A DNA stretch of 64,000 nt, taken from positions 81,368 through 145,367 of the IMG/VR virus record IMGVR_UViG_3300008110_000075; one strand, written 5' to 3'. Position numbers and translations under genes: made by a program. Positions 9,013-19,525 of the stretch are shown in pieces; within the stretch, counting starts at the first letter, position 1; every line of letters begins with the position of its first letter. Origin of the DNA: a virus. The notes below the pieces were generated by a model. The model was not told the origin of the DNA. It ran no database searches and saw only the letters and a program-made list of their open reading frames with translations.

Positions 9013-11991
9013 TTAACAATTTATGCTTATGTTAATACATACGTTTAGTTTGACTGTTTCATTCATGTTTCTTGGTGTGCATGTCGAATTAGTTATTGAT
9101 AAATTATTTCCATTTAGGAAATATGTAAACCCATAATCGTAGACTGCTGGTAGATATTGAATCAAAGCATTTCTCCAATTTGAATTTGTTGGAACATCCG
9201 TGAATCCATACCCTGTGTAGAAAGGTTGTTGTATAATTTTTTGTCCCGCAATTTCCAAATCAACATACCAATTTGTTTCAACTGAACTTTGAACACAATC
9301 GTTTAAGGTTAATACTTGTGCTTCGAGCATTATGTTTAGTCTATTTGCTAAAATCGATTGGAAGTTTGATACATTTGTATCACCATTTAACCAAGGATAT
9401 ATGTTGAAGTCAACATATTCTGTTTGACATGTGTAATCAAAAATGTTTGTTATTATAAAACAAGGCTCAACTGGCACAGGAATTATTTCACAACCTCTTT
9501 GTCTTCTATAAACGTATTTTTGTCTGTGTAGTATTGAGTTTTCGAGTCTTGAACCTGTATTCCATATTGTGGTTGCAGGTATCATTTGCTCTACTAACTT
9601 CATCCACCACGGACCCAATCCGTTGATGTAGTCGATTAGTTTTTGATACGTATATTTGTTGTTTGGTATACCCACTGTTTGTTCTGATTGGATATACTTC
9701 CACCAAACCGATTGAAGAGTTGGATATCCTCCTGTTTTACCATCAGTGATATATTGTCTGTTTCTAGTATTAATCATATTCTCCCAAAAAGTTTGGTAGA
9801 ATTCGAAGAATGTTTTCTTTTTTGGTTCGGGTTTGATAAAAGTTGAGTCGACTCCACCTGGAACTGGATATCCAATTGTCAGACCTGATTCAGGAATCGG
9901 GTAGTCGTATTTTCTTGAAGAAACCCAAACGTCGTAAACAAGTCCTTGTGAAGCATTCAAAAACAAATCTATGTTTTTAACATTCAATACGAGTTTTTCA
10001 TTGTCCGCATAATAATAAGCGTTGAAATTAGCATCCCTTGAAACTCTTATCTTGTCATCCTCTTCAAGCCACGACTTATTATTGTCAACAACTTTTTTAA
10101 GTTTGAATCCCTCGGTCATATAAGGAAAATCTCTGAACCTATCGAGATATTTTTGACCATATGTAAATGGTTGTAGTTGAGTTTGAATATCGTAGTTCTG
10201 ACCTGTATAGATTTGTCCTGTAATTTGAACCTCATCTGGACTTCTATGTTGTGGTGTGCTTTCATACCAACCAGCACCCAATTGGAAGAAATAAGATTCC
10301 GTATTTACGGGAGCCTTAGGAAATCCTTGAGCGTCTATTGGATAATCATCTAGATTTATCTGAACATCTTGATAGGTGTCAACAGTTGTGAAGGCTGTAA
10401 AGGTTTTTCCTTTTATTTTATATGTAGAACCTGGTAGATAAGCCGGTGTGTTTTGAACATAAGTTCCACCTGTTATGGCCGCATATTGTGTGTCGAACTG
10501 TTCCATGTTGATTTTTTGGTCAGCCAAATAGATGTGCTCGTTGAATTCTATTAACGACTCGGGTGCACCAATCAATCTCATCATAAACTCAACACTTCGT
10601 CTCGTTCCTTTTGATTTGAAAAGGTATGCTGAGTTGAGAATCAAATTCCTATAAAATGCGTAGTTGATTTCAGTTGGTGTAAGGGCTCTCGCATAACCTG
10701 GATATGAAGGTGTTTGTGTATTTCCAAAAATCGAATCTAAAAAGTCCGTATCAGTAATAGGTGAAAAATTTGAACTCCATCCCAAGGTTTGAGATAGGTT
10801 AACTAACAATTGAGATGGGATGTCATTACCAACATTATAATTTACAGAGTTCATAAACGCTAAAGCGTCGATGAAGTTTTTGACTTGGTCAAAACTTCTT
10901 CCGTAAATTTGAAAAATCTTTTCGGCTTTCCTTCCTAATGTATCAAATTCTTTCAATGAATCTGAAACAAAAAATCTTGAAATTAAATTTGTTTTATATG
11001 AATCAAGATTTACCGCAATTGTTTCCAATTGTGTCAAATACTCTTCGAATAAGAAAGAACGAATATCTAAATTCCATGGACCGTCCTTAGGCCATGTTAC
11101 AGATTGGTTGTTTGTATAAAACTGACCCCCTTCCGTTTGCTGTGGTATTTGGAACACAGCTGTGTATTCAGGTCTAACCAATCTATTCATCAGAAACTTT
11201 TCAACCTCATCCAAACTCTCAGCAAAAATTCTGTCAACTATGAAATCATTCGGTCTTATTTGATACTCTTGAATACTTGTTGTTGCGGTTTGTCCAAAAG
11301 GTGCACCGGAAACAGTGAATTTGATTATACCACTTGATAATGTTTGAGAGGGTGTAAATGAAATAACTTTGAAAATATCATCATTGATTGATACGCAGTA
11401 ATCTAAGTAAGTATTGTAGAGATTCCTATAAGGTGACACACCAATTTCTCTCATGTTTAGGTTTGTGGCCGCACTTACAGAATAATCAACGTCAAATGGG
11501 TTTTTGATTCTATTAACACTTACTTCAAAACTTGTTTCATCATAAATCGGGTCATACGCGACATTCTGTGCTGTAAATCCAGTTAGGAAATCATCGTTCA
11601 AAAATTGAATATCTAAAGAAGCAGGAAATACACTTATAATATGAGTAATTGATACTTGAAATCTTTTTGATAGTGAACCATATAATGTGAAATTTGTAAC
11701 CTGAGACAAATCATAGTTCGGGTAAACCCTGAATTGAGTCGCTTGAATTCTTCTACTCTCAGCAAGTGTATCAACATCAAGATAATCCAAATCTATAGGC
11801 TCCGAAAAAGCACCAACATTAAATCTACGATTCACTTTCTCCACAATAGAAGTTGTGAATTCGAAGTTACCTTGCGTGAGACCGCCCCCTTCAACTGTCT
11901 GCAATCCTACAATATTGTCAGAGAAGGTAGCCGCCCCACTTCCTGGTCTTGGCGGATAGAAAAATTTAGTTGTTCTTCTTGATGTCGCCAT
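9013..11991 (-). CDS. Large baseplate protein with P2 gpI-like segment
   Basis: A 992-aa protein. ATG at 11991 overlaps the upstream stop (TAATG). Residues about 355-490 contain an alpha-helical stretch ending in YLFKSKGTRRSVEFMMRLIG, which resembles the 'KGT...al...lg' core of P2 gpI/gp7-type baseplate wedge proteins. The N-terminal 350 residues are beta-rich and Ser/Thr/Gln-rich. Near residues 690-850 it has 'TFWENMINTRNRQYITDGKT' and a Trp-rich patch, and the last about 100 residues look like a separate beta domain. In T4-type baseplates the wedge proteins gp7 and gp8 follow gp6; this gene is downstream of gp25 and gp6 and of similar size to T4 gp7 (about 1030 aa). The gp7-like role is inference from size, motif and order. 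Confidence 0.55.
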   Translation of the reverse strand: MATSRRTTKFFYPPRPGSGAATFSDNIVGLQTVEGGGLTQGNFEFTTSIVEKVNRRFNVGAFSEPIDLDYLDVDTLAESRRIQATQFRVYPNYDLSQVTNFTLYGSLSKRFQVSITHIISVFPASLDIQFLNDDFLTGFTAQNVAYDPIYDETSFEVSVNRIKNPFDVDYSVSAATNLNMREIGVSPYRNLYNTYLDYCVSINDDIFKVISFTPSQTLSSGIIKFTVSGAPFGQTATTSIQEYQIRPNDFIVDRIFAESLDEVEKFLMNRLVRPEYTAVFQIPQQTEGGQFYTNNQSVTWPKDGPWNLDIRSFLFEEYLTQLETIAVNLDSYKTNLISRFFVSDSLKEFDTLGRKAEKIFQIYGRSFDQVKNFIDALAFMNSVNYNVGNDIPSQLLVNLSQTLGWSSNFSPITDTDFLDSIFGNTQTPSYPGYARALTPTEINYAFYRNLILNSAYLFKSKGTRRSVEFMMRLIGAPESLIEFNEHIYLADQKINMEQFDTQYAAITGGTYVQNTPAYLPGSTYKIKGKTFTAFTTVDTYQDVQINLDDYPIDAQGFPKAPVNTESYFFQLGAGWYESTPQHRSPDEVQITGQIYTGQNYDIQTQLQPFTYGQKYLDRFRDFPYMTEGFKLKKVVDNNKSWLEEDDKIRVSRDANFNAYYYADNEKLVLNVKNIDLFLNASQGLVYDVWVSSRKYDYPIPESGLTIGYPVPGGVDSTFIKPEPKKKTFFEFYQTFWENMINTRNRQYITDGKTGGYPTLQSVWWKYIQSEQTVGIPNNKYTYQKLIDYINGLGPWWMKLVEQMIPATTIWNTGSRLENSILHRQKYVYRRQRGCEIIPVPVEPCFIITNIFDYTCQTEYVDFNIYPWLNGDTNVSNFQSILANRLNIMLEAQVLTLNDCVQSSVETNWYVDLEIAGQKIIQQPFYTGYGFTDVPTNSNWRNALIQYLPAVYDYGFTYFLNGNNLSITNSTCTPRNMNETVKLNVCINISINC

Positions 11992-12899
11992 TAACTAGTA
12001 ATTGATGTAAAATTCTTACTGAAATCAATATTATCACCTCTGTTCTGTCTAACCTCATATAATAATGCATTGAATTGGTCTCTAATTTCATACAAGTTAT
12101 ACTGTCTGTAAATGTTATTTTGACTATCATAGATGGTGTAGATTCCATCGTCGATAGATTTGGTTTGATTACCATAAAGTGCAATTGCAAGAGATGATAT
12201 ATCGTATTCGACCATTTCAATTTCAACAGTTACAGGATTGAAAAAGGTGTTTGTTATTATTATTCCTTGGTCAGGTTGTCCAATATACGGTGTTGCATTT
12301 GGTCTGTTTGTTGGTGATGAAGATGGTGATACCGTCAGGAATAACAAGTTAGAATTGTTATCAACGTATCTATATCTGATTGACTTTTGAGATGTATTAA
12401 CCTCATTTGCAACCACCGCCTCACAGTAGAAACAAGAAGTTACAACTCTGAAGAAGTTTGGAATCTTCGAACCATCAGGATTAAGATATTCGATTCTGAA
12501 TCCCACCAACCCTTGTGGAACAAATTTGTTAAGGAATTGTGGGTCAACGTTGTTTAAGTCAATCACAAGTCCTTTGACATTAGGTAATGCACTTAAAACA
12601 CCACAATCTGTGATTATTGTTCTTATCTGAGCTGGTCTCAAATATAGAGTATAGATTCCCAAAGCATTGAACTGATTTGCAGGAAGAGTTAGATTATATA
12701 ATCCTCCTATTACTTCAACCCCTGAGTTTCCTCCTGTTTCAGTGTTTTCGAAATATGGTCTCAATATTGTTTGAGCATCGAGTTTACTTAAAACGAAGTT
12801 ATCTGTGGCGTCTCTTGTCGGGGTATAATTCATTATGATTTCAACATCTTCTGGTGAAACATCTGAAGGTCTTATCGTGCCATATGAGCCAATTGCCAT
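11991..12899 (-). CDS. Unrecognised baseplate-region structural protein
   Basis: A 302-aa protein from ATG 12899 with a 25-bp gap behind it holding a TATTTATA motif. It begins MAIGSYGTIRPSDVSPEDVE and contains a Cys pair (CFYC) near residue 158. The C-terminal 80 residues describe a regular beta/alpha segment ending DFSKNFTSITS. It is coupled to the following 992-aa protein by a TAATG overlap, which suggests equimolar production and possible physical association. I do not recognise a family; position within the wedge operon is the only hint of function. Confidence 0.6.
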   Translation of the reverse strand: MAIGSYGTIRPSDVSPEDVEIIMNYTPTRDATDNFVLSKLDAQTILRPYFENTETGGNSGVEVIGGLYNLTLPANQFNALGIYTLYLRPAQIRTIITDCGVLSALPNVKGLVIDLNNVDPQFLNKFVPQGLVGFRIEYLNPDGSKIPNFFRVVTSCFYCEAVVANEVNTSQKSIRYRYVDNNSNLLFLTVSPSSSPTNRPNATPYIGQPDQGIIITNTFFNPVTVEIEMVEYDISSLAIALYGNQTKSIDDGIYTIYDSQNNIYRQYNLYEIRDQFNALLYEVRQNRGDNIDFSKNFTSITS

Positions 12900-12914
12900 A
12901 TAAAATTATTTTTC

Positions 12915-12922
12915 TATAAATA
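12915..12922 (-). promoter_or_regulatory. TATTTATA sense motif upstream of 12899 gene
   Basis: TATTTATA on the minus strand 15 nt before the ATG, followed by GAAAAATAATTTTAT. This matches the layout seen before the genes starting at 45590 and 21375. Confidence 0.45.
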
Positions 12923-12924
12923 GT

Positions 12925-14031
12925 TTATGTATCTTTTTTAATGACATTAAAAAAACCATAACCATAGTTTATCATGTCACCCAAGTTGTCCACCTCACCA
13001 AGTCTTTGGACCCTTTCGTAAGCACTGTTCTTCCCTCTCTCAACAAATACGTTTGTTTGAATCTGAGGTTGGTCCATTACTTTAAGCAAAGTTTCATTTT
13101 TTGTTATCGGCACCGCGGTTATGTTATATTCGGTTAAACCAGATGATGGTTGATAGAAAATTGTAGTTCCATCTCCATAGTCAATATAGTTGGTGTCTTG
13201 GATAGTGTAAGCAGTAAAACCATTTCCAACATTAGTAATTGAACCCCACAGCACCCCATTATTTATGATTGGTAAATTGATTCTTTGATTAATTGTTAAA
13301 TTACCGTAAGGTTTCAATTCTGTGATTCTAGACCTACTTACCCCTGACACCGTAAACGGAATTGTTATATATTTCGAACTCACTTGGTCTTGAACATTGT
13401 TTTCTGCATCACCTGAAAATATATAATCATATGAAACAGGGGTTCCAATCCAATTACCAAATGATGGTGCAAAGAAACATTCACCTTGTGGATTGAATAT
13501 TGTTACTTTACTGTAAGGAACTGAAATTGTTTTAGTGACAGTTGTTACACCCCAAGGGTTGATTTGTTCCAACGTGATTTTGTAATCTTTTGTAGTTCCA
13601 ACTGGCGGAGTGGGATATGTATGGTTTATTGAATTGGGTGCATAATTTGTAATTGATTGTTTTGGTGAATTATCACCCCAATCGACTCTGTAGGCAGAGA
13701 GCTGCAAGAAATTTTGGAATTGGTCCGAAGTATTATAAACATAATATGTCATTGGACTTCCAGTAGTTGCTGAGAACAAAAAATTCGCCACAACATCTTT
13801 CTGTAATACCGCTCCGTCAAAAGGACTATAATAGCCACAATCAACCGCACTTTGTCTAAGTAATATCGGAACCGACACCTCCTTCAATAACGAGGACCCA
13901 CCAGGTCCTGAACTCACAACCTTGGTCATTGCAGAATATACACCGACTGAAGTATTATTGTAATTTACAACAGCAATATCCCCTTTTACGGTCTCAGGTG
14001 AAATAATAACCTTATAGTAATCTTGACTCAT
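12925..14031 (-). CDS. Structural protein with PKD-like domain
   Basis: A 368-aa protein. ATG at 14031 overlaps the upstream stop as ATGA. A segment around residues 115-175 has the PKD signature: YRVDWGDNSP, then a short insert, then HTYPTPP, then DYKITLEQINPWG. PKD domains are immunoglobulin-like folds common in surface and virion adhesins. A Cys pair flanks the start of the next segment. The C-terminus (about residues 320-368) is charged and ends VIKKDT. It is part of a chain of four tightly coupled ORFs (16641 to 12925) and is probably a baseplate or short-fibre component. The domain call is from the visible motif; the role is inference. Confidence 0.6.
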   Translation of the reverse strand: MSQDYYKVIISPETVKGDIAVVNYNNTSVGVYSAMTKVVSSGPGGSSLLKEVSVPILLRQSAVDCGYYSPFDGAVLQKDVVANFLFSATTGSPMTYYVYNTSDQFQNFLQLSAYRVDWGDNSPKQSITNYAPNSINHTYPTPPVGTTKDYKITLEQINPWGVTTVTKTISVPYSKVTIFNPQGECFFAPSFGNWIGTPVSYDYIFSGDAENNVQDQVSSKYITIPFTVSGVSRSRITELKPYGNLTINQRINLPIINNGVLWGSITNVGNGFTAYTIQDTNYIDYGDGTTIFYQPSSGLTEYNITAVPITKNETLLKVMDQPQIQTNVFVERGKNSAYERVQRLGEVDNLGDMINYGYGFFNVIKKDT

Positions 14032-14960
14032 GGATTTATATATTCAAACCATTTTATGGGTATACTTGTTCCCAATCTTTGTCCAGCAGTATTATACACC
14101 TGATATGTTTGTGTTGGATAATCTATTTGAACTGTGTAATAAAAATATTGTGTGTTGTCGAATGTATTTCTTTCTCCTACCGACATACATGACTGTGGTC
14201 CCAAGGTTCTATCAACATTAAATGGAGTTGGCCATTGTTGTTGACAAGGAGGAGTCGAACTTTGAGGGTCCCATCCTCTACCTGTCATCATTTTGGTAAA
14301 TTGACCAGTTCCTGCGTTATAAAACTTGGCTGACATATAGAATGTTGATATGTTCAAAAATTCTCTTTTCTTTAACCAGTAGATAAAGAAACCCTCTTTG
14401 TCTCCGATGAAATCCAAAATAAACTTTGGTTTCTTTACTGAGACTGTGGCTCTTTGCATTCGAGTGTCCATCTTCAGACCTTGTTGGGTTGGTATGATGA
14501 TTGTTAGGTAGTTTGTTTGTCTTTTTTCATCAGGAGTGTCATAAAGGTCCAACTTAAAAAACGAGTTCGTAAATGAGTTATTATAGTAGTATAAGTCTTG
14601 AGGTGTAAATCCTTCTCCTAAGTAGTTAATCTGCCAATTATTCAAATCATTAATCGAACCACCTGAATAAAAATAAAATTCATAATTACATACAGTAGAG
14701 TCTGAACCTCCAACTATATTTGATTGAGTTACTTGGCCCGTCGTTGGATTGATAAAGATTGAGGGGCTGTTATGTGGGGCGTGACTAAATCTTGTTACCT
14801 CAAAGTCTCTACCATCACCAATAACCTCTTTAACTATTTGAGTTTCATATTCATCAATAGAGTCATCCAAACCCAAATAATCCCAAGTCATCTGAATCGG
14901 AATATTAATTTGTTTGGATATTCCCCCCTCTCTTAAAATTTGAAATTTATTCACATCCAT
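14028..14960 (-). CDS. Unrecognised baseplate-region structural protein
   Basis: A 310-aa protein starting MDVNKFQILREGGISKQINI. The start overlaps the preceding gene by 14 bp and the stop overlaps the next ATG (ATGA), so it is translationally coupled on both sides. It is rich in Tyr, Phe and Asn, predicted mostly beta, with a Cys in STPPCQQQWP and one in GPQSCMSVG that could pair. No catalytic motif is visible. The tight coupling indicates a fixed-stoichiometry structural part of the baseplate or its fibres. No family recognised. Confidence 0.6.
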   Translation of the reverse strand: MDVNKFQILREGGISKQINIPIQMTWDYLGLDDSIDEYETQIVKEVIGDGRDFEVTRFSHAPHNSPSIFINPTTGQVTQSNIVGGSDSTVCNYEFYFYSGGSINDLNNWQINYLGEGFTPQDLYYYNNSFTNSFFKLDLYDTPDEKRQTNYLTIIIPTQQGLKMDTRMQRATVSVKKPKFILDFIGDKEGFFIYWLKKREFLNISTFYMSAKFYNAGTGQFTKMMTGRGWDPQSSTPPCQQQWPTPFNVDRTLGPQSCMSVGERNTFDNTQYFYYTVQIDYPTQTYQVYNTAGQRLGTSIPIKWFEYINP

Positions 14961-16641
14961 CTATCAAAGGTTTAATTGGTTCATCTACACCTAAAATAGA
15001 TTCATTGTAATCTATTCCCTCAGGTATTAATCTAAATACGGCAGATACAAAAGGGTAATGCGCCGTGTTAAAGAAAGGATAATCCACACCCCTGTTTGAA
15101 CTATCTTTGAATCCATATGTGTATAGGTCTCTCCATCTGAATTCTCTGTCTTGGGTAGAATAAAAAGCCCAGCTTGGTATATTCTCAATCGCGTCGACAT
15201 TTCCTGTTTCGATGTAATCTGAAAATATTCTTATGGTCATAGGGATATGTGGCTCATAGTAAAAACCAGGTGAGTTCGTATTACTGTTATTTGTTGTTTG
15301 AAACACACTTTGATTGTATTTTATTTTTTGATAGTATTTTGATATGACCCTTTCGATTTGTTCATAATCATTCCACTCACAAAAATCACCATCAATAACA
15401 TCTGCTCTTTTCAAGTCTAAATTATAAGTGAATGTCTTTGTTACACCACTTGTCAAAGTATATGCTGATGTTTGAATAGATGAGTTTGACTGTGTGTTAT
15501 TCAAATCCCACCACGGATTAATATTTTTTGAAAGATTGAATTCCCATCCCTGTTTTATTCCGACACCATTATTAGGCTGATTGAAATAACCTGAATAACC
15601 TTTATTTATCACAGTTAGATTAATCTCGTTTAACGGTCTACCGTTGTTATCTTTTAGGGAAGCGAAATCCAAATCGTATGCGGACGTGAACGAATAAGCG
15701 TTACTACTTGTCTTCTGAGAAACCCTCGTGACTTTATTGGGAGTAATCGAACTGTATTCAAATTTTCTTTCTTCACCAAAAACATTTTTTTCAAAACCAG
15801 CTTTTGTTACAATGATATCGTCCAAATTTGTCACAACCTTTAGTTTTTTGATGTAGTATTTCGATTTAGTCTCATTAAGATTATCTGGATTGATAACTCT
15901 TTTAAAAGTTCCTCTAGTTCCGTTGTTGAAAGTAGAGCCAGTGTATCCAACATTTAAAACATTGAAGATATAAGGGTCAGATTCAACTAATCCGTTACCT
16001 AAAGAATATACTTGGAAAATCTTTTCATTCCTATATGTGAGTGATAGTTCGACATATTCATTAGGTAAAACTCCATGAGGAGCAATACATCTAAAACTTA
16101 TTATGTTGTCACCATTTTGTTGTGAGTTAAATATTTCAAATGGAATTCCGTCTCCTGCAACCCAATTGATTGGTGTGTTATTAGAATAATATGTTAATTG
16201 TTTATTATATTGGTTTTCGTAAGGATATGTTAGATAATATGTCCAATTGTAGGTATAAGCACTTTTAGATTTATATGGAAAATGTTGGTCTTTAACATCG
16301 GGTCTGTAGAAATCAAACTCATAAAACTGAGGGAATCCTTTCCAAATTGTGCTGACCGTTGAAACCTCAGGGTTTACATAAAACAGATTATTTCTAAATG
16401 GAATGTATTCAGTTGTTCCTGTATAAGTGTTGGAATACAAATAACTAAGTTTGAATGTCGGTCTGAAGACTGTAGATTCCTGTCTCTCATCGTCATAAAC
16501 CTGAGCTAAACTTATTGTTTGACTTCTATCATATTCAGTAATTTCTTGTTGTTTTTCTTGTAAGGTCAAGGTGATTTCCTGGTCAACAAAAGGAGCACTT
16601 TGGAAAGTCAGACTACTCGGTATAATTTTATAGTTATTCAT
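14947..16641 (-). CDS. Unrecognised large baseplate-region structural protein
   Basis: I choose ATG 16641 (MNNYKIIPSSLTF, 564 aa). The alternative start at 16689 would add 16 residues lying wholly inside the previous gene. ATG 16641 sits in an ATGAATAA overlap with the upstream stop at 16634, a coupling arrangement repeated in this operon. The protein is aromatic-rich and beta-rich with no membrane segment, and ends PIKPLIDGCE. Its size and position three ORFs after gp6 would fit a wedge protein of the gp8/gp10 type, but I see no motif that proves this. Confidence 0.6.
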   Translation of the reverse strand: MNNYKIIPSSLTFQSAPFVDQEITLTLQEKQQEITEYDRSQTISLAQVYDDERQESTVFRPTFKLSYLYSNTYTGTTEYIPFRNNLFYVNPEVSTVSTIWKGFPQFYEFDFYRPDVKDQHFPYKSKSAYTYNWTYYLTYPYENQYNKQLTYYSNNTPINWVAGDGIPFEIFNSQQNGDNIISFRCIAPHGVLPNEYVELSLTYRNEKIFQVYSLGNGLVESDPYIFNVLNVGYTGSTFNNGTRGTFKRVINPDNLNETKSKYYIKKLKVVTNLDDIIVTKAGFEKNVFGEERKFEYSSITPNKVTRVSQKTSSNAYSFTSAYDLDFASLKDNNGRPLNEINLTVINKGYSGYFNQPNNGVGIKQGWEFNLSKNINPWWDLNNTQSNSSIQTSAYTLTSGVTKTFTYNLDLKRADVIDGDFCEWNDYEQIERVISKYYQKIKYNQSVFQTTNNSNTNSPGFYYEPHIPMTIRIFSDYIETGNVDAIENIPSWAFYSTQDREFRWRDLYTYGFKDSSNRGVDYPFFNTAHYPFVSAVFRLIPEGIDYNESILGVDEPIKPLIDGCE

Positions 16642-19525
16642 CTGCACTATATTTTGTCTTAAATTTATCCAAAGCAGACGCACCTGCAACTAATCCAAAG
16701 TAAAACTGGTTTGGAGCACCAATCATAAAATTGTTTGTCCAAGTTCCAGCCGTTGCAGAATATTGTTGGTTTTGGTTAACAGCAAAAATATAACCTCTTT
16801 GATATATGTCACTTACGTTGTTGTATGAACCACTGAAATAAGATGGTGCATTCGTAAATCTTCTACTCAAAGATTGATATTCGTAAGAGATAATACCATC
16901 TGATATGTTCGTTTTCCAATTATTTTTTTCAGTTCCAAAAATTGAATTACCGCCTTCTAAACCCCACTGATAAAAAGGAACTCTTTGTGATTTAATACCG
17001 AAAGGATATGTCAGTGCATTTGCGTTAGATGCTGGTCTGAAGTTAATAACCCCTGGTGAAATATAGTCTTTTATCTGTAAATCTGCAGTTGAGGATGAGA
17101 AGAATATTCCCATAACATTATTACCTGCGGTTTGTAAAACTACAACAGCATTGTTCGGGTCATTTGCATCAAAAGGATAAAATTCTGTGCTGAAAGGAAC
17201 TATTCCAATTTCACTATTAATTGACATCATTTGAACCAAGTCGGCATCCACCCTATTCTTAGGTTGAATAATTCCAACTGTCGATGACCTCGTGAATAAA
17301 CTATTGATTGAGTTATCTCTCAATCCCAACATTTGTTGTAAGAAAGTCGCACTCGTGATTCTAGAAAGAACAAATAGGTTTACAATATCTGATGTGTCGG
17401 AGTAACTTGTAGGATTCAGATTTGACATCACATAAGCCTTTGCGGATGCCTCCATTATAATTTCTTGGTAAAACGAATCCTTCATACCCAAATTTATGAT
17501 TGTTGTTGGAAATAAAAGATTTCTCGAATTAATTGAATATTGTGGCCCTAATGTATTTGCGGGGGAACCTATAAATCTCGAAGATGTTGAACCACTTAAA
17601 AATGGACTACTTCTAAAATAAAAATTGTTTGTATCACTATCAAAATAAGTTAACCTTGAAGGATACTTTGGTGCCAAAGGTTTATTGTTCAAATCAAAAA
17701 ATACATCTATTTGGATTGGGAACATAAATAAAGAACCGTTTATCCAATTATTCGTAAATGATTGAGACAAAACCCCTCTACACAAACCATAGTTAAATCG
17801 GAATCTATATGCCCACTCATTAAAATTTCTAATATCTTTTCCAATATCCAAAAGTGGTCTTCGTAAGAACTGGTAACATCCGCTTACTACTGCATCAGTT
17901 TCAGTGCATCCTGTATTCACTTTAAATGTCGTTCCATTTCCCTCGTAACATTTGAGTGAAACTATTTGTGAACAAAGATTTAATGTATCTATAACGTTGG
18001 TGTAACTGTATTGTCCTACAATATCTGCGGTTGTTATGTCCGCACCTGTGCTGTAAGCATCCACTGAAATTGCACCTTCACCATACGCAGAGATTTGATA
18101 AATTGCAAAACCAATGTTTTGTTGTAACAAAGCGGGATTCAATGTCCAAGTTCCACCATCCAAGTTATCTGAAGAGGGTAATCTGTCGGTTCTCATCACA
18201 TTTAGAGTGTTAGTGGAAATATTCATTGGATTACCTGTAAATGATGGTAAGAACACATTTGTGTAATAGGTTATTTCTACATCTTTGGGTCTCCTTCCAG
18301 ATTCTTGAACATAAAAGAAAGCTGCACCAGAAATATCTTCAGCTGTATTATATTTTCCAACACGTTGTGAAGGTGTTGTTACAATAGATGAGTATGCACC
18401 ATTATATGGGCTAGAAACGACTCCGTTTGAAAAATCTAATGAACCAGATGGATTAGTTGTTCTATCCAAACTACTATAATATCCCACGTTGAAAGTTGTG
18501 AATGCTGACCACTGTTTTCCTATTTCAGTCGTGTTATTTATACCACCCCTGAAGAAATGAGATGGGTAAAATATTTCAGATTGACCATTTTGTGTGAATG
18601 GTTGAACGCTCATTATATTGGAATTAAGTTTCTGGATTGGAATATTAAGTCTTGTTTCTGCGGTCAAGGTTAATGCATCAGGGTCATTGAAACCAAAAAG
18701 AACTCCTAAACCGTATTTGTTCACGTAGGTTGGTGAATACGGGTCAACACCTCTTTGTAAGATTGTGATATACTGATTTCCATAATCTTGGAAAATTTGT
18801 GAATAAGGAATTTCGTTGGTGTAATATCCGTTGAGCCAACCAGTGTTGATACAAATACCAAGAATTTTAATGTGTTTCTGATTATTTCCAATAATAACCG
18901 TCCCTGAATTTACAATTTGCGGTAAAGATTCATCTGGAGCTCCACCAAATAAGTTTATCGCTTGATTTATTGTTAGTGCAGTAATTACTTGATAATATTC
19001 GATATCCGCCGGATATGTATACCCCGTTATCTCGGAACCTCTATTTAATTGGTAGGTTGTTGTGAGGTTACTATAAGGGTTGTTAGGGTCACAATATCCC
19101 ACATTATATGTTGATGGACCAGGATTAAGAGCCTGTCCATAAATACCACTTGTTTGTGGTGTATTTCCTGTGAAATTAAAGTTAACGTCGGTTGTATCTA
19201 AGGGGTTAACAAAACTTAACAATGTGCCAGTTTCAAGTTTGTCTGACAAAAAGATTGTAAGTGTATTATCCAAGTGATTAACCAAATTATTTGGTGAATT
19301 AAATGTAACTTTGATACGATTAACACCATCAAAATATTTTTTTCTCGTGTTAAAAATATTAACTCTTTCACCTAAGGGGAGATAATTTGAGTAAGCGAAA
19401 AAATCAACAGGACAACCATCTATAAAAATACTACCATCATCCCCTGAATCCATAACCTTGTATGAGTTTCTACTGAATGGGTCACCGTCATTTCCACCCG
19501 CAGCACTTGCGAATGCAAGTGCCAC
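16634..19525 (-). CDS. Baseplate-region protein, probably the frameshifted continuation of the upstream gene
   Basis: From the GTG at 19525 the frame gives 963 aa, but the frame stays open back to 19831 with no ATG before 19453. The extra upstream residues look like real protein (KVISLPVLTYPDCQGCECK, then a helical Ser/Gln-rich stretch ending DEDSRDAVALAFASAAG). A -1 shift at 19726-19732 would fuse it to the preceding ORF, giving about 1580 aa. The body is beta-rich with 'FIDGCPVDFFAYSNYLPLGE' near the start and several Cys. No enzyme motif is seen. It ends in ATGAATAA overlapping the next start. It is most likely the distal part of a large baseplate protein; the GTG start is the weakest part of any stand-alone model. 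Confidence 0.7.
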   Translation of the reverse strand: MALAFASAAGGNDGDPFSRNSYKVMDSGDDGSIFIDGCPVDFFAYSNYLPLGERVNIFNTRKKYFDGVNRIKVTFNSPNNLVNHLDNTLTIFLSDKLETGTLLSFVNPLDTTDVNFNFTGNTPQTSGIYGQALNPGPSTYNVGYCDPNNPYSNLTTTYQLNRGSEITGYTYPADIEYYQVITALTINQAINLFGGAPDESLPQIVNSGTVIIGNNQKHIKILGICINTGWLNGYYTNEIPYSQIFQDYGNQYITILQRGVDPYSPTYVNKYGLGVLFGFNDPDALTLTAETRLNIPIQKLNSNIMSVQPFTQNGQSEIFYPSHFFRGGINNTTEIGKQWSAFTTFNVGYYSSLDRTTNPSGSLDFSNGVVSSPYNGAYSSIVTTPSQRVGKYNTAEDISGAAFFYVQESGRRPKDVEITYYTNVFLPSFTGNPMNISTNTLNVMRTDRLPSSDNLDGGTWTLNPALLQQNIGFAIYQISAYGEGAISVDAYSTGADITTADIVGQYSYTNVIDTLNLCSQIVSLKCYEGNGTTFKVNTGCTETDAVVSGCYQFLRRPLLDIGKDIRNFNEWAYRFRFNYGLCRGVLSQSFTNNWINGSLFMFPIQIDVFFDLNNKPLAPKYPSRLTYFDSDTNNFYFRSSPFLSGSTSSRFIGSPANTLGPQYSINSRNLLFPTTIINLGMKDSFYQEIIMEASAKAYVMSNLNPTSYSDTSDIVNLFVLSRITSATFLQQMLGLRDNSINSLFTRSSTVGIIQPKNRVDADLVQMMSINSEIGIVPFSTEFYPFDANDPNNAVVVLQTAGNNVMGIFFSSSTADLQIKDYISPGVINFRPASNANALTYPFGIKSQRVPFYQWGLEGGNSIFGTEKNNWKTNISDGIISYEYQSLSRRFTNAPSYFSGSYNNVSDIYQRGYIFAVNQNQQYSATAGTWTNNFMIGAPNQFYFGLVAGASALDKFKTKYSADE

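Noticed and set aside
16634-19525. GTG 19525 as an ordinary independent start
   Set aside because: The frame continues upstream for about 100 codons of protein-like sequence without a start, and a slippery site with a stop lies at the junction. I keep the coordinates but regard stand-alone initiation as unlikely.
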